DNA from: Lonepinella koalarum
Lineage (GTDB): Bacteria; Pseudomonadota; Gammaproteobacteria; Enterobacterales; Pasteurellaceae
Assembly (NCBI RefSeq): GCF_004565475.1
Contig: NZ_SRHX01000002.1
Coordinates: 342,458 to 406,457 of the forward strand
DNA: 64,000 bases
Direction: 5' to 3'
The notes under the pieces were generated by a model. That model did not search any database, was not told the origin of the DNA, and saw nothing but the letters and a program-made list of their open reading frames with translations. A program made the position numbers and the translations under genes. The first letter of the stretch is position 1. Every line of letters begins with the position of its first letter. Positions 1-9,685 of this stretch are shown here, one piece after another.

Positions 1-24
1 CAAGCATTGAATGAAGTGATCTAA
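1..24 (+). CDS. possible 3' end of an upstream gene (partial)
   Basis: Reading frame 1 is open from the first base and ends in TAA at 22-24, giving the tail QALNEVI. It lies just before a good promoter for dxr, as the end of a preceding gene would. Seven residues are too few to name the product, and chance cannot be excluded. Confidence 0.25.
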   Translation, partial: QALNEVI

Positions 25-26
25 CC

Positions 27-54
27 TTAACAATCTGCTTTTTTGTTGTATAAT
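27..54 (+). promoter_or_regulatory. candidate sigma-70 promoter of dxr
   Basis: TTAACA (27-32) and TATAAT (49-54) are separated by 16 bases and lie 34 bases before the dxr start. The word AATCTGCTT occurs at 32-40 (in the spacer) and 52-60 (overlapping the -10), and its complement AAGCAGATT at 74-82, so the leader can fold into a hairpin just ahead of the start codon. The promoter is a sequence match only. Confidence 0.6.
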
Positions 55-87
55 CTGCTTACTTTATTTTAATAAGCAGATTTTACC

Positions 88-1290
88 ATGAAAAAACAAA
101 ACCTCACCATTCTCGGCTCAACAGGCTCAATCGGTACTAGTACGCTTTCTGTCATCGAACATAATCCCGAACAATATCAGGCATTTGCCCTAGTAGGTGG
201 ACGTAATGTGGATTTAATGGTTCAACAATGCGTGAAATTTCAACCGCAGTTTGCCGCCTTAGATGATGATCGTGCGGCGAAAAAATTACGAGAAAAATTA
301 ACTGCACTGGGTAGTAAAACGCAAGTATTAAGCGGACAAAAAGCGATTTGTGAATTGGCAGCTCATCCTGATGCGGATCAAGTAATGGCGGCGATTGTAG
401 GGGCGGTAGGACTGTTACCAACGCTTTCTGCGGTGCAAGCCAGTAAAAAAGTGTTGTTAGCCAATAAAGAAAGTTTAGTCACTTGTGGACAGATTTTTAT
501 TGACGCGGTGAAAAAATCACAGGCTCGATTATTGCCCGTGGATAGTGAGCATAATGCCATTTTCCAATCTTTACCGCCCGAAGCCCAGCAAAAAATTGGT
601 TTTTGTCCGTTGCAAGAATTGGGGGTGAGCAAAATTGTGCTGACGGGGTCTGGCGGTCCGTTCCGTTATACAGATTTAAGTGAATTTGATGGCATTACGC
701 CTGCTCAAGCGGTGGCACACCCCAATTGGTCTATGGGTAAAAAGATCTCGGTGGATAGTGCTACCATGATGAACAAAGGGCTGGAATACATTGAAGCCCG
801 CTGGTTGTTTAATGCCAGTGGGGATGAAATGGAAGTGATTATTCACCCGCAATCCATTATTCATTCGATGGTACGTTATATTGATGGCTCGGTGATTGCA
901 CAAATGGGTAATCCCGATATGCGTACGCCGATTGCAGAAACCATGGCATATCCAAATCGTATTGTGTCAGGTGTCGCACCGTTGGATTTTTATCAGCTTA
1001 ATGGTCTAACCTTTTTAGCGCCAGATTTTAACCGCTATCCGAATTTGAAATTAGCCATAGATGCTTTTGCCGCGGGGCAATATGCCACTACAGCCATGAA
1101 TGCCGCCAATGAAATTGCGGTGGAAGCTTTTTTAAATGGACAAATTAAATTCACTGATATTGCTCAAGTGAATCAGCATGTAGTAGAAAAAATTCAACCA
1201 CAGAAAATTACTGAGATTGATGATGTATTAGCGGTGGATCGGGTGGCTCGGGAATTAGCACAAAAATGTATTTTACAAAAATGTAGCTAA
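88..1290 (+). CDS. dxr: 1-deoxy-D-xylulose 5-phosphate reductoisomerase
   Basis: Converts 1-deoxy-D-xylulose 5-phosphate to 2-C-methyl-D-erythritol 4-phosphate with NADPH, the first committed step of the MEP isoprenoid pathway (cytoplasm). The 400 residues are of normal family length. The nucleotide-binding motif [10 protein letters not shown] lies near residue 10, LANKESLV near 124, the metal-binding VDSEHNAIF has D152 and E154, and the catalytic-loop region [11 protein letters not shown] runs into MMNKGLE with E233. It heads a cluster in which uppS, two genes on, uses the isoprenoid product. A uptake signal overlaps the gap to the next gene. Confidence 0.97.
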   Translation: MKKQNLTILGSTGSIGTSTLSVIEHNPEQYQAFALVGGRNVDLMVQQCVKFQPQFAALDDDRAAKKLREKLTALGSKTQVLSGQKAICELAAHPDADQVMAAIVGAVGLLPTLSAVQASKKVLLANKESLVTCGQIFIDAVKKSQARLLPVDSEHNAIFQSLPPEAQQKIGFCPLQELGVSKIVLTGSGGPFRYTDLSEFDGITPAQAVAHPNWSMGKKISVDSATMMNKGLEYIEARWLFNASGDEMEVIIHPQSIIHSMVRYIDGSVIAQMGNPDMRTPIAETMAYPNRIVSGVAPLDFYQLNGLTFLAPDFNRYPNLKLAIDAFAAGQYATTAMNAANEIAVEAFLNGQIKFTDIAQVNQHVVEKIQPQKITEIDDVLAVDRVARELAQKCILQKCS

Positions 1291-1295
1291 AAAAG

Positions 1296-1304
1296 ACCGC
1301 ACTT
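1296..1304 (-). repeat. Hin-type DNA uptake signal (first of 34 exact cores)
   Basis: Core AAGTGCGGT, here as ACCGCACTT. Exact cores seen by eye start at 1296, 1988, 2662, 3690, 3981, 7875, 8752, 11002, 12107, 12535, 13892, 18740, 22241, 25633, 26252, 26331, 28872, 31433, 32647, 37926, 41767, 42133, 44991, 45604, 47272, 51158, 52035, 52921, 57298, 60428, 62040, 62056, 63488 and 63518, in both orientations. About one per 1.9 kb is far above chance for a 9-mer. This form, rather than ACAAGCGGT, indicates the Hin branch of Pasteurellaceae. Many copies are inside genes; the pairs at 62040/62056 and 63488/63518 form terminators. Confidence 0.95.
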
Positions 1305-1324
1305 TAGGCATAGAGAACAGGGGA

Positions 1325-2200
1325 ATGAGTAACATGACAAATCATCAAAAAGGTCTAGTGTTTGCTCATCTTGCTGCGGTGTTGTTTGGCATGACCGGTA
1401 TTTTAGGGGCGTTAATCCAAATGGATGCCAGTTTGATTACCTTTGGGCGTGCGAGTTTGGCGTTTATCAGTCTTTATCTTTATAGTCGTCTTGTGGGGAT
1501 TTCATTAACGCAGCATTTATCGCCATTTTTTATGGGGCGATTACTTTTCTCTGGGGTTTTGCTGGCGATTCATTGGGTGACCTTTTTTTATGCCGTCAAA
1601 ATCGGTGGCGTAGCAATGGCAACCCTTGGTTTTGCCAGTTTTCCAGCGTTTATTACCTTGATAGAACGTTTTATTTTGCGAGATAAAGTGAATAGCACGG
1701 CGTGGCTATTGGTTTTTATCGTGATGTTTGGATTATTTCTGGTTTCACCTGAATTGACATGGCAAAACACCAATAGTGTGGGACTAGTTTGGGGAATTAG
1801 TTCAGGCTTGAGCTTTGCTGGTCTGGCGGTGGTTAATCGTACCATGGGTCATCAGTTGAGTGCGATCAGTATTTCTTTTTGGCAAAATCTGATTGTAGCA
1901 ATCGTCACGTTACCGACACTTTGCTTTATTTCGCTTTCCATGACGGGGAGCGATGGGGTGTATTTGCTCATTTTGGGTGTAATTTGCACCGCACTTTCCC
2001 ATGTGCTGTTTGTTAGTAGCGTAAAATATATTCCTGCCCGAACCACGGGATTAATTATTTCCTTAGAACCGGTTTATGCCATTGTGGTGGCATGGTGGCT
2101 GTTTAATGAACAACCTACCTTAAAAATGATCATAGGGGGTATCTTAATTATTGGTGCCGCCATTTATCCGCATGAAAAATCGACACATTCGGAAAAATAA
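1325..2200 (+). CDS. EamA/DMT-family membrane permease
   Basis: A 291-residue protein made almost entirely of hydrophobic segments, about ten membrane helices arranged as two EamA halves, as in drug/metabolite transporters (RhtA/YdcZ-like size). The second half carries the typical LEPVYAIVVAWWLFNEQP stretch near residue 245-262. Substrate cannot be read from the sequence; family members export amino acids or other metabolites. A later in-frame ATG (MTNHQ, 1334) is an alternative start. It sits between dxr and uppS and reads in the same direction, but nothing links it to isoprenoid synthesis. Confidence 0.8.
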   Translation: MSNMTNHQKGLVFAHLAAVLFGMTGILGALIQMDASLITFGRASLAFISLYLYSRLVGISLTQHLSPFFMGRLLFSGVLLAIHWVTFFYAVKIGGVAMATLGFASFPAFITLIERFILRDKVNSTAWLLVFIVMFGLFLVSPELTWQNTNSVGLVWGISSGLSFAGLAVVNRTMGHQLSAISISFWQNLIVAIVTLPTLCFISLSMTGSDGVYLLILGVICTALSHVLFVSSVKYIPARTTGLIISLEPVYAIVVAWWLFNEQPTLKMIIGGILIIGAAIYPHEKSTHSEK

Positions 2201-2283
2201 TATGATGATAAAATGGCATAATTCGCCTAGATATGCTATATTCACGCCCAAATTTTCAATTCACATCTGTGATTTAGGATTAA

Positions 2284-3000
2284 ATGAAAGAATTAGATCC
2301 GAATAATATTCCGAAGCATGTTGCTATTATTATGGATGGCAATGGGCGCTGGGCGAAAAACCAAGGTAAAATGCGGGTATTTGGACATACTAATGGGGTG
2401 CAAGCCGTGCGTCGTTCGGTGTCTTATGCGCGTCAAATTGGTGTGCAATCCTTGACCATGTATGCCTTTAGTCGTGAAAACTGGAATCGTCCCGAGCAAG
2501 AAGTTTCAGCTCTGATGACGTTATTTATGCAAGCCTTGGATACAGAAGTGAAGAAATTACATAAGAATAATATTCGCTTGAAAATTATCGGAGATACATC
2601 TAAGTTTAGTGAAAAGTTACAGCAGAAAATCACAAAAGCAGAAAAATTAACCGAAAATAACACCGCACTTTGTGTCAATATTGCTGCCAATTATGGAGGC
2701 TGTTGGGATATTGTGCAAGCGACACAACAGATTGCGTTGCAAGTGAAAAACGGTGAATTAGCGCTTGAGCAGATCAACGAAGCCCTTTTTCAGCAAAAAT
2801 TAGTCACTGGACAGCAGCCACCGGTAGATTTACTTATTCGCACCAGTGGTGAGCAACGTATCAGTAATTTTTTATTATGGCAAATAGCCTATGCAGAATT
2901 ATTTTTTTCGCCAGTGCTGTGGCCAGATTTTGATGAACAAGAATTTAATCAGGCCATTTGGACCTATCAACAACGAGAACGCCGTTTTGGTGGATCTTAA
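2284..3000 (+). CDS. uppS: undecaprenyl diphosphate synthase (cis-prenyltransferase)
   Basis: Condenses eight isopentenyl diphosphates onto farnesyl diphosphate to make the C55 carrier lipid for peptidoglycan and lipopolysaccharide. The 238 residues hold the signature [10 protein letters not shown] with the essential D18, the SRENWNRP motif near residue 70, and the C-terminal [15 protein letters not shown] substrate-binding block. The next gene, cdsA, starts 14 bases after the stop, so they are almost certainly cotranscribed, the usual order in gammaproteobacteria. Confidence 0.97.
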   Translation: MKELDPNNIPKHVAIIMDGNGRWAKNQGKMRVFGHTNGVQAVRRSVSYARQIGVQSLTMYAFSRENWNRPEQEVSALMTLFMQALDTEVKKLHKNNIRLKIIGDTSKFSEKLQQKITKAEKLTENNTALCVNIAANYGGCWDIVQATQQIALQVKNGELALEQINEALFQQKLVTGQQPPVDLLIRTSGEQRISNFLLWQIAYAELFFSPVLWPDFDEQEFNQAIWTYQQRERRFGGS

Positions 3001-3014
3001 AGAAGGAAACACAG

Positions 3015-3878
3015 GTGCTTAAACAACGTATCTTATCCGCCATTGTGATGATTGCCATTGTCTGTGCAGCATTATTTTTATTCTCGCCATTCTATTTTAC
3101 TTTGGCGTTGGGTCTGATTGTCACCGCAGCGGTGTGGGAATGGACACAATTTCCACGGCTAAAAATTGTTTGGCGTTTTGTGGTGACATCCATTTCCTTG
3201 GCAGTCTTATTCGTTTGGATTTTTAGTCAAGCGAATTATTTAAATGCGGGTCGTGTATTTGCCGATTATGCTGAACCTTTATTGTTAGTTTCAGTGATTT
3301 GGTGGGGAGTGGCATTAGGGTTAGTGGTGACTTATCCGAAATCTGCCAATATTTGGGGTAATTCTTTAATTTTACACATTATTTTTGCCGTGTTAACCTT
3401 GCTGCCGTTCTTAATTGCCGTGGCGGCATTACGTTTAGAAAATTACAATATAGACAGCTTGCATGGTATTCAATTATTGCTTTACGTGTTTGTGTTAGTG
3501 TGGGCGGCAGATAGCGGTGCATATTTTGCGGGGCGTAAATTCGGTAAACATAAATTAGCGCCGAAAGTATCACCGGGGAAAACTTGGCAAGGAGTGATGG
3601 GTGGTGTCATTACTGCTGGTGTGTTGGCGGAATTATTTATCTATTTGGCGGGCGATAATTTTTTTATGCACGGAAATCCGCTAAATTTAACCGCACTTTC
3701 CATTGCGACTGTGGTGGTTTCTGTGTTAGGCGATTTAACCGAAAGTATGTTTAAACGTCAAAGTGGCATTAAAGACAGCAGTAATTTGATTCCGGGGCAT
3801 GGCGGTATTTTGGATCGTATTGATAGTTTAACTGCTGCCATCCCGTTTTTTGCTTATTTCTACTTTTTCTGGCTATAA
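3015..3878 (+). CDS. cdsA: phosphatidate cytidylyltransferase (CDP-diglyceride synthase)
   Basis: Integral membrane enzyme that makes CDP-diacylglycerol from phosphatidic acid and CTP, the precursor of all phospholipids. I place the start at GTG 3015 (VLKQRILSAIV), 287 residues, because AAGGAA lies correctly upstream at 3003-3008 and an upstream ATG at 2958 would run well into uppS. The protein has about seven to eight membrane helices and ends with the family signature region (SGIKDSSNLIPGHGGILDRI). rseP follows after 12 bases. Confidence 0.95.
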   Translation: MLKQRILSAIVMIAIVCAALFLFSPFYFTLALGLIVTAAVWEWTQFPRLKIVWRFVVTSISLAVLFVWIFSQANYLNAGRVFADYAEPLLLVSVIWWGVALGLVVTYPKSANIWGNSLILHIIFAVLTLLPFLIAVAALRLENYNIDSLHGIQLLLYVFVLVWAADSGAYFAGRKFGKHKLAPKVSPGKTWQGVMGGVITAGVLAELFIYLAGDNFFMHGNPLNLTALSIATVVVSVLGDLTESMFKRQSGIKDSSNLIPGHGGILDRIDSLTAAIPFFAYFYFFWL

Positions 3879-3890
3879 CAGGTGGTATTA

Positions 3891-5219
3891 ATGTCATTTT
3901 TATGGTCGTTAGTTTCGTTTATTATCGTGATTGGTGTACTGGTATCCGTACATGAATATGGACATTTCTGGGCAGCCAGAAAGTGCGGTATAAAAGTTCA
4001 TCGTTTTTCCATTGGGTTTGGCAAGGTATTGTGGTCGAGAAAAGATAAACATGATACAGAATTTGCTGTTTCGTTGATCCCTTTGGGAGGCTATGTAAAA
4101 ATGCTAGACGAACGTAATGAGGACGTACCGGAACAGTTAAAATCTCAGTCGTTTAATAGTAAAACCGTGTTACAACGCATGTTCGTGATTGTCGCCGGAC
4201 CGTTGGCAAATTTTATTTTTGCTATTTTGGCGTATTGGATTGTGTTTGCGGTGGGGATCCCGAGTATTAAACCGGTGATTGATAGCATCAAACCGAATAC
4301 ACTTGCTGCACAAGCTCAACTTTCTCCAAATAGCCAAATTTTGGCGGTGGATGGCACCGCGACGCCCGATTGGGAAACCATTAATATGTTGTTGGCCACC
4401 AAGCTAGGCAATGATCAAGTCACGTTAACCGTTACACCTTTCGGCGAAGATCGTCCACAACAAAAAATCTTAAATATCCAAGGTTGGACATTTGAGCCGG
4501 ATAAACAAACTGCCTTTGGTGCGTTAGGCATTCAGCCGGTGGGCAATAAAGTCGAAATGAAAATTGCTCAAATTGTGGAAGATTCCCCCGCACAACAAGC
4601 TGGTTTACTGGTGGGTGATGAGATTTATACTGCTCAGGGTGAAGTATTTGCGTGGCAAGATTTTGTAAAACAGGTACAACAGGGCAATCCGCTAGATTTG
4701 CAAATTCATCGCGAAGGTCGGATCTTGAATTTGACTTTAATTCCCACATTACAGGATAAACGTTATGTGGTTGGGATTGCACCAACGATTTATCCTCTTA
4801 ATGAGCAGTATCGTACAGAATTAAAATATGATATGCTTGATGCTTTGTGGAAAGGCATTGAAAAAACTACGCAACTTTCTTGGTTAACCCTTAAAGTCAT
4901 TGGTAAATTATTGACCGGAGATTTATCCCTAAATAATTTAAGTGGTCCGATTTCCATTGCGCAAGGCGCGGGAATATCTTCACAAATTGGGTGGATATAT
5001 TATCTCGGTTTTATGGCATTAATTAGTGTTAACTTAGGTATGATGAATTTATTTCCGTTGCCCGTACTTGATGGCGGACATTTAGTGTTTTTAGCTGCGG
5101 AAGGGATCAACGGCAAACCCATATCAGATAAGGTGCAAAATATGTGTTATCGCATTGGCGCGACCTTGTTATTAATGCTGACGGCGTTTGCGTTATTTAA
5201 TGATTTTTTACGTTTATAG
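3891..5219 (+). CDS. rseP: site-2 zinc metalloprotease RseP
   Basis: Inner-membrane intramembrane protease; in E. coli it completes cleavage of the anti-sigma factor RseA and clears signal peptide remnants. The 442-residue product (ATG 3891; a GTG three codons earlier is less likely) has HEYGH near residue 20 in the first helix, the second metal motif LFPLPVLDGGH in the third-helix region near residue 390, and two PDZ domains between them (about 115-310). It precedes bamA, fitting a role in envelope stress linked to outer membrane assembly. Confidence 0.96.
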   Translation: MSFLWSLVSFIIVIGVLVSVHEYGHFWAARKCGIKVHRFSIGFGKVLWSRKDKHDTEFAVSLIPLGGYVKMLDERNEDVPEQLKSQSFNSKTVLQRMFVIVAGPLANFIFAILAYWIVFAVGIPSIKPVIDSIKPNTLAAQAQLSPNSQILAVDGTATPDWETINMLLATKLGNDQVTLTVTPFGEDRPQQKILNIQGWTFEPDKQTAFGALGIQPVGNKVEMKIAQIVEDSPAQQAGLLVGDEIYTAQGEVFAWQDFVKQVQQGNPLDLQIHREGRILNLTLIPTLQDKRYVVGIAPTIYPLNEQYRTELKYDMLDALWKGIEKTTQLSWLTLKVIGKLLTGDLSLNNLSGPISIAQGAGISSQIGWIYYLGFMALISVNLGMMNLFPLPVLDGGHLVFLAAEGINGKPISDKVQNMCYRIGATLLLMLTAFALFNDFLRL

Positions 5220-5360
5220 CGAGAACGTTTTAAAATTTTAGCAGTCTTTATAGAGTGTTAGGGTTAATATCCCATTGATAAATGAACGTTTAAAATTCCT
5301 TTTGATTGACATTCTGGGCGTTTTATTGCGGTTACTTTAATTTAATAAGGTCATTGTAAA

Positions 5361-7730
5361 ATGAAAAAACTTTTAATAGCTAGTTTATTATTCGGTTCGA
5401 CGAGCGTCTATGCTGCACCTTTTGTGGTACAAGATATTCGTGTAGAAGGTGTGCAAGCAGGTTCAGAAATGAATGTATTAGCTGGTTTGCCTGTGCAAGT
5501 AGGTAAACGTGCGACAGATAATGATATTGCAAATGTGGTCAGAACTCTTTATTCACGTGGTTACGATAATGTGCGAGCGGGTAGGGATGGGGATACGCTG
5601 GTTATCTCTGTGACACAACAACCGATTATTACTGAAGTGACATTTGATGGTAATAGTTCTATTCCAAATGAAGCCTTAAAATCGAATTTAGAATCAAATG
5701 GTTTTAGATCAGGCGAAGTGTTAAACCGTGAAAAATTAGAAGGTTTTCGCCAAAGTTTGGTGGAACATTATGCCAGTACTGGTCGTTATAATGCGAAAGT
5801 AGAAACCATCGTCAATACATTGCCGAATAATCGTGCTGAAGTGAAATTGCAAATTAAAGAAAATGATGTTGCGCTATTAAAGGAAATTAGTTTTGAGGGT
5901 AATAACCATATTTCAAGTAGCAAATTGCAAGAACAAATGGAATTACAACCAGACGCATGGTGGAAGTTCTTTGGTAATAAATTTGCTTCTGATCAATTTA
6001 GTAAAGATTTAAATGCTATCCAAGATTATTATGGTGAAAATGGTTATGCTAAAGCAAGAGTTACCGATACTGATGTGCAGTTAAGTGATGACAAAAATGA
6101 AGCCCGAGTAAAAATCGTGGTGGATGAAGGTGATGTTTATACTGTTAATAGTGCCAGAATTATCGGTGATGTGGGGGGGATGCAAGAACAGCTTGCTCCA
6201 CTGTTAAAAGAAATTCAGTTAAATAAAAATTTTCAGCGTAGTGAAGTTAAAAATGTTGAAAGTAATATAAAAGCAAAATTAGCTGAACAAGGATATGCTA
6301 ATGCTCAGGTGAATATTCATCCTGAATTTGATGAAGACAACAAAAGTATTGCGTTAACCTATATTGTGGAAGCGGGTCGTCGTTATTCTGTGCGTCAAAT
6401 TCGTTTTGAAGGCAATACGGTGAGTGCCGATAGAACATTGCGTCAAGAAATGCGTCAACAAGAAGGTACATGGTTATCTTCCCAATTAGTTGAATTAGGT
6501 AAATTACGTTTAGATCGTACTGGTTTCTTTGAAACGGTTGAACAACGTACTGAAAATGTGCCGGGTACAGATGATGAATTAGATGTTATCTATACTGTGA
6601 AAGAGCGTAATACGGGGAGTATCAACTTTGGTATCGGTTATGGTACGGAGAGTGGTTTTAGTTATCAAGCCAGTATAAAACAAGATAACTTCTTAGGTAT
6701 GGGATCATCTGTTAGTTTAGGTGGTCGTAAAGATGACTATACGACTAGCGTTAATTTAGGTTATACGGAGCCGTATTTTACCAAAGATGGTGTGAGTCTT
6801 GGTGGTAATGTGTATTATGAAAAATACGATAACTCGGATGATGATACTGTAGCAAGTTATGCCCGTACTACTTATGGGACGGATTTAACCCTAGGTTTTC
6901 CAGTGAATGAAAATAATTCCTACTATTTAGGTGTAGGTTATGCTTATAACAAATTGAAGAAAGTGATGCCTGAATATTCTCGTAAAAAATATATGGATTC
7001 AATGAATTATGATGGATCTTCATTTAAATCTCATGATTTTACCTTTAAAGCAGGCTGGAATTATAACAGTTTAGACCGCGGTTATTTCCCAACCAAAGGG
7101 GTGAAAGCGGGTTTGGGGGGAACCGTCACTATTCCGGGCTCGGATAATAAATATTATACCTTAAGCGCGGATGCACAGGGTTATTACCCATTAGATCGTA
7201 ACCGTCTGTGGGTGCTTTCAGCTAAAGCTGGTGCATCTTATGCTAATGGATTTGGTGGAAAAGTATTACCGTTCTATCGTAATTATTCCGCTGGTGGCAT
7301 AGGTTCGTTACGTGGTTTTGCTTCTGGAGCAGTCGGTCCAAATGCGATTTATATAAGATCAGATGCAAGTGGAAATACGACGTATCATTCTGATGATGAT
7401 ATTATCGGTGGTAATGCTATGGTATTATCTAGCGTAGAATTAATTATACCGACCCCATTTGTGGCAGATAAAAATCAGAACTCGGTACGGACTTCAGTAT
7501 TCTTTGATGCAGCGAGTGTATGGAATACTAAATGGAGTGCCGCTGATAAAGCGAAATTCCCAACTTTACCAGATTACAGCGACCCAAGTCGTATTCGTAC
7601 ATCCGTTGGTATTGGATTTCAGTGGCAATCACCGATTGGACCCTTGGTATTCTCTTATGCGAAACCACTTAAGAAATATGATCATGATGATCTCGAACAA
7701 TTCCAATTTAGCATTGGTGGGACATTCTAA
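5361..7730 (+). CDS. bamA: outer membrane protein assembly factor BamA (D15/Oma87)
   Basis: Central barrel of the BAM complex, which folds and inserts outer membrane proteins. The 789 residues start with a signal peptide ending near VYAAPF (residue 19), followed by five POTRA repeats (about 20-420) and a 16-strand Omp85 barrel. The conserved loop-6 motif appears as IGSLRGFASG (RGF) near 648, and the protein ends in a phenylalanine (IGGTF), the usual barrel terminal signal. The 141-base gap after rseP probably holds its own promoter (TTGACA at 5306-5311), but I see no convincing matching -10. Confidence 0.97.
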   Translation: MKKLLIASLLFGSTSVYAAPFVVQDIRVEGVQAGSEMNVLAGLPVQVGKRATDNDIANVVRTLYSRGYDNVRAGRDGDTLVISVTQQPIITEVTFDGNSSIPNEALKSNLESNGFRSGEVLNREKLEGFRQSLVEHYASTGRYNAKVETIVNTLPNNRAEVKLQIKENDVALLKEISFEGNNHISSSKLQEQMELQPDAWWKFFGNKFASDQFSKDLNAIQDYYGENGYAKARVTDTDVQLSDDKNEARVKIVVDEGDVYTVNSARIIGDVGGMQEQLAPLLKEIQLNKNFQRSEVKNVESNIKAKLAEQGYANAQVNIHPEFDEDNKSIALTYIVEAGRRYSVRQIRFEGNTVSADRTLRQEMRQQEGTWLSSQLVELGKLRLDRTGFFETVEQRTENVPGTDDELDVIYTVKERNTGSINFGIGYGTESGFSYQASIKQDNFLGMGSSVSLGGRKDDYTTSVNLGYTEPYFTKDGVSLGGNVYYEKYDNSDDDTVASYARTTYGTDLTLGFPVNENNSYYLGVGYAYNKLKKVMPEYSRKKYMDSMNYDGSSFKSHDFTFKAGWNYNSLDRGYFPTKGVKAGLGGTVTIPGSDNKYYTLSADAQGYYPLDRNRLWVLSAKAGASYANGFGGKVLPFYRNYSAGGIGSLRGFASGAVGPNAIYIRSDASGNTTYHSDDDIIGGNAMVLSSVELIIPTPFVADKNQNSVRTSVFFDAASVWNTKWSAADKAKFPTLPDYSDPSRIRTSVGIGFQWQSPIGPLVFSYAKPLKKYDHDDLEQFQFSIGGTF

Positions 7731-7853
7731 TTTATTTAGATTGAACTAATATTTATTCATAGCGTCTAATATTTATTAGTGCTGAGTAGCCATGATAAAT
7801 CATCATATTTAGTACACTAACAAAAATAATAATTTAAAAGGAAATTTATACAA

Positions 7854-8417
7854 ATGAAAAAAATTGTAAAAGCCACCGCACTTTCTTTAGCCTTAGCTTT
7901 CGTATCATCTGCTGCTATGGCGGCTGAGAATATTGCATTTATTAATGCCGCCTATTTATTCGAACATCACCCGGATCGTGATGCAATTGCCCAAAAATTA
8001 GATTCAGGTTTTAAAAAACAAGCTGATGAACTTGCAGCAAGTAAGAAATCTATTGATGGCAAGATTGAGAAATTGCAAAAAGAAGCAAAAGATTTACGCA
8101 GTGCCGATATTAAAAAACGTGAAGATGAAATCAATAAATTGATGAAAGAACACGATGCTAAAGTACAAAAATACCAACAAGAAGCACAGAAATTGGAAAA
8201 TGCAGAACGTACTAAAATATTAGAGTCAATTCAAGAAGCCACTAACAATTTGGCAAAAGAAAAAGGTTATACCTATGTTCTTGATGCAAATTCAGTCGTA
8301 TTTGCTGTGGATGGCAAAGATATTAGTGATGATGTGTTAAAAGCGATTGGTGGTAAAGTCCCGGCGGAACAACCAAAAGCAGAGACCAAAGATACTGAAA
8401 AACCAGCAGCAAAATAA
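7854..8417 (+). CDS. skp: periplasmic chaperone Skp/OmpH
   Basis: Holds unfolded outer membrane proteins in the periplasm for delivery to BAM. The 187-residue precursor has a signal peptide cut after AAMAA (about residue 23) and a long charged coiled-coil (about 45-130) rich in Lys, Glu and Ala, as in the jellyfish-shaped trimer. The tail after about residue 165 (Pro/Lys/Glu-rich) extends beyond E. coli Skp (161 residues). An uptake signal lies within the signal-peptide coding part (7875-7883). It sits between bamA and lpxD as in E. coli. Confidence 0.94.
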   Translation: MKKIVKATALSLALAFVSSAAMAAENIAFINAAYLFEHHPDRDAIAQKLDSGFKKQADELAASKKSIDGKIEKLQKEAKDLRSADIKKREDEINKLMKEHDAKVQKYQQEAQKLENAERTKILESIQEATNNLAKEKGYTYVLDANSVVFAVDGKDISDDVLKAIGGKVPAEQPKAETKDTEKPAAK

Positions 8418-8440
8418 TCTTTTAAAAGGTTAAATTAATT

Positions 8441-9466
8441 ATGCGTTCTTATACATTAAAAGAATTAGCAGAACATATCGGCGGTGTCATGCGTGGCAAC
8501 GCCGATGTTTTTGTGACATCCATCGCTCCTTTAGATAAAGCCAGTAGAGAACATTTAACGTTTATTTCTAATGTAAAATATCGTCCTTATCTATCCCTTT
8601 CACAAGCCGGTATTCTGGTGGTATCAGAGGCAGATGTCGAATTCTGTGCCGATAATACAAACTTAATTATTGTGAAAAACCCTTATGTAGCTTATGCGTT
8701 ATTAGCCCAATATATGGATAGCACACCAAAAGCGGCGAATGATATTGCGCCAAGTGCGGTAATTTCAAGCACGGTTTCTTTAGGGAAAAATGTCAGTGTT
8801 GGTGCCAATGCAGTGATTGAAGACGGAGCCGTGATTGGTGACAATGCGGTGATTGGTGCCGGTTGCTTTATTGGTAAACAAGCACAAATTGGCGCGAATA
8901 CGCAATTGTGGGCGAATGTGGTGATTTATCACAATGTGCAAATTGGTGAGCATTGTCTTATTCAATCTGGTGCGATAATTGGTGGCGATGGTTTCGGTTA
9001 TGCCAATGAACGTGGGCGTTGGATTAAAATTCCACAAACTGGCACCGTGGTCATTGGTAATTATGTTGAAATTGGTGCTTGTACCTGTATTGACCGTGGT
9101 GCATTAGATAATACGGTGATTGAAGATAATGTGATTATTGATAATCTTTGCCAAATTGCGCATAACGTACATATTGGTACGGGTACTGCGGTGGCTGGAG
9201 GTGTCATTATGGCAGGCAGCCTAAAAGTGGGTCGTTATTGCCAAATTGGCGGAGCGAGTGTCATCAATGGTCATATGGAAATTTGTGATCAAGCTGTTGT
9301 GACGGGGATGGGAATGGTAATGCGACCGATTACCGAACCGGGCATTTATTCTTCTGGTATACCGTTACAACCAAACAAAGAATGGCGTAAAACCGCTGCT
9401 TTGACCATGGATATTGATAAGATGAATAAGCGTCTTAAAGCCTTGGAAAAAAAATTAGCCGATTGA
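8441..9466 (+). CDS. lpxD: UDP-3-O-(3-hydroxymyristoyl)glucosamine N-acyltransferase
   Basis: Third enzyme of lipid A synthesis; adds the N-linked 3-hydroxyacyl chain to UDP-3-O-acylglucosamine. The 341 residues comprise an N-terminal uridine-binding domain (1-100), a long left-handed beta helix of hexapeptide repeats (about 105-295) and a C-terminal helix. The catalytic histidine is expected in [10 protein letters not shown] near 240. It reads on from skp with a 23-base gap, while a 219-base gap separates it from fabZ. Confidence 0.97.
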   Translation: MRSYTLKELAEHIGGVMRGNADVFVTSIAPLDKASREHLTFISNVKYRPYLSLSQAGILVVSEADVEFCADNTNLIIVKNPYVAYALLAQYMDSTPKAANDIAPSAVISSTVSLGKNVSVGANAVIEDGAVIGDNAVIGAGCFIGKQAQIGANTQLWANVVIYHNVQIGEHCLIQSGAIIGGDGFGYANERGRWIKIPQTGTVVIGNYVEIGACTCIDRGALDNTVIEDNVIIDNLCQIAHNVHIGTGTAVAGGVIMAGSLKVGRYCQIGGASVINGHMEICDQAVVTGMGMVMRPITEPGIYSSGIPLQPNKEWRKTAALTMDIDKMNKRLKALEKKLAD

Positions 9467-9574
9467 TTTTCTAAAAGCAAGACCAGCGTGATGATGTTAC
9501 CTATCTATTTTCTCTGGTTTTATTATATTTCCTCCTATTTATTTCTAGCCACCTCATGGCGTTATTATGTTTAA

Positions 9575-9595
9575 CCCCGTACATCAAGTGCGGGG
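9575..9595 (+). repeat. GC-rich hairpin, CCCCGTAC/GTGCGGGG family
   Basis: CCCCGTAC (9575-9582), a five-base loop and GTGCGGGG (9588-9595) form an eight-pair stem with one G-T pair. It follows lpxD and could end that transcript, although no run of T follows directly. Close relatives lie at 44704-44725 and, on the other strand, at 53561-53586. Confidence 0.6.
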
Positions 9596-9643
9596 GAAAC
9601 TACTTTTATTATTGTTTTACTACAATCTATCATCTAATTCATG

Positions 9644-9649
9644 TATAAT
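9644..9649 (+). promoter_or_regulatory. candidate -10 element upstream of fabZ
   Basis: A perfect TATAAT preceded directly by TG lies 36 bases before the fabZ start, inside the otherwise empty 9467-9685 gap. The base string at the -35 position (TACAAT, 9621-9626) is a poor match. It suggests that fabZ-lpxA-lpxB-rnhB can be transcribed apart from bamA-skp-lpxD. Confidence 0.4.
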
Positions 9650-9685
9650 TAATCTTAAAAGTAAACGACATTAAAGGTAATTATT

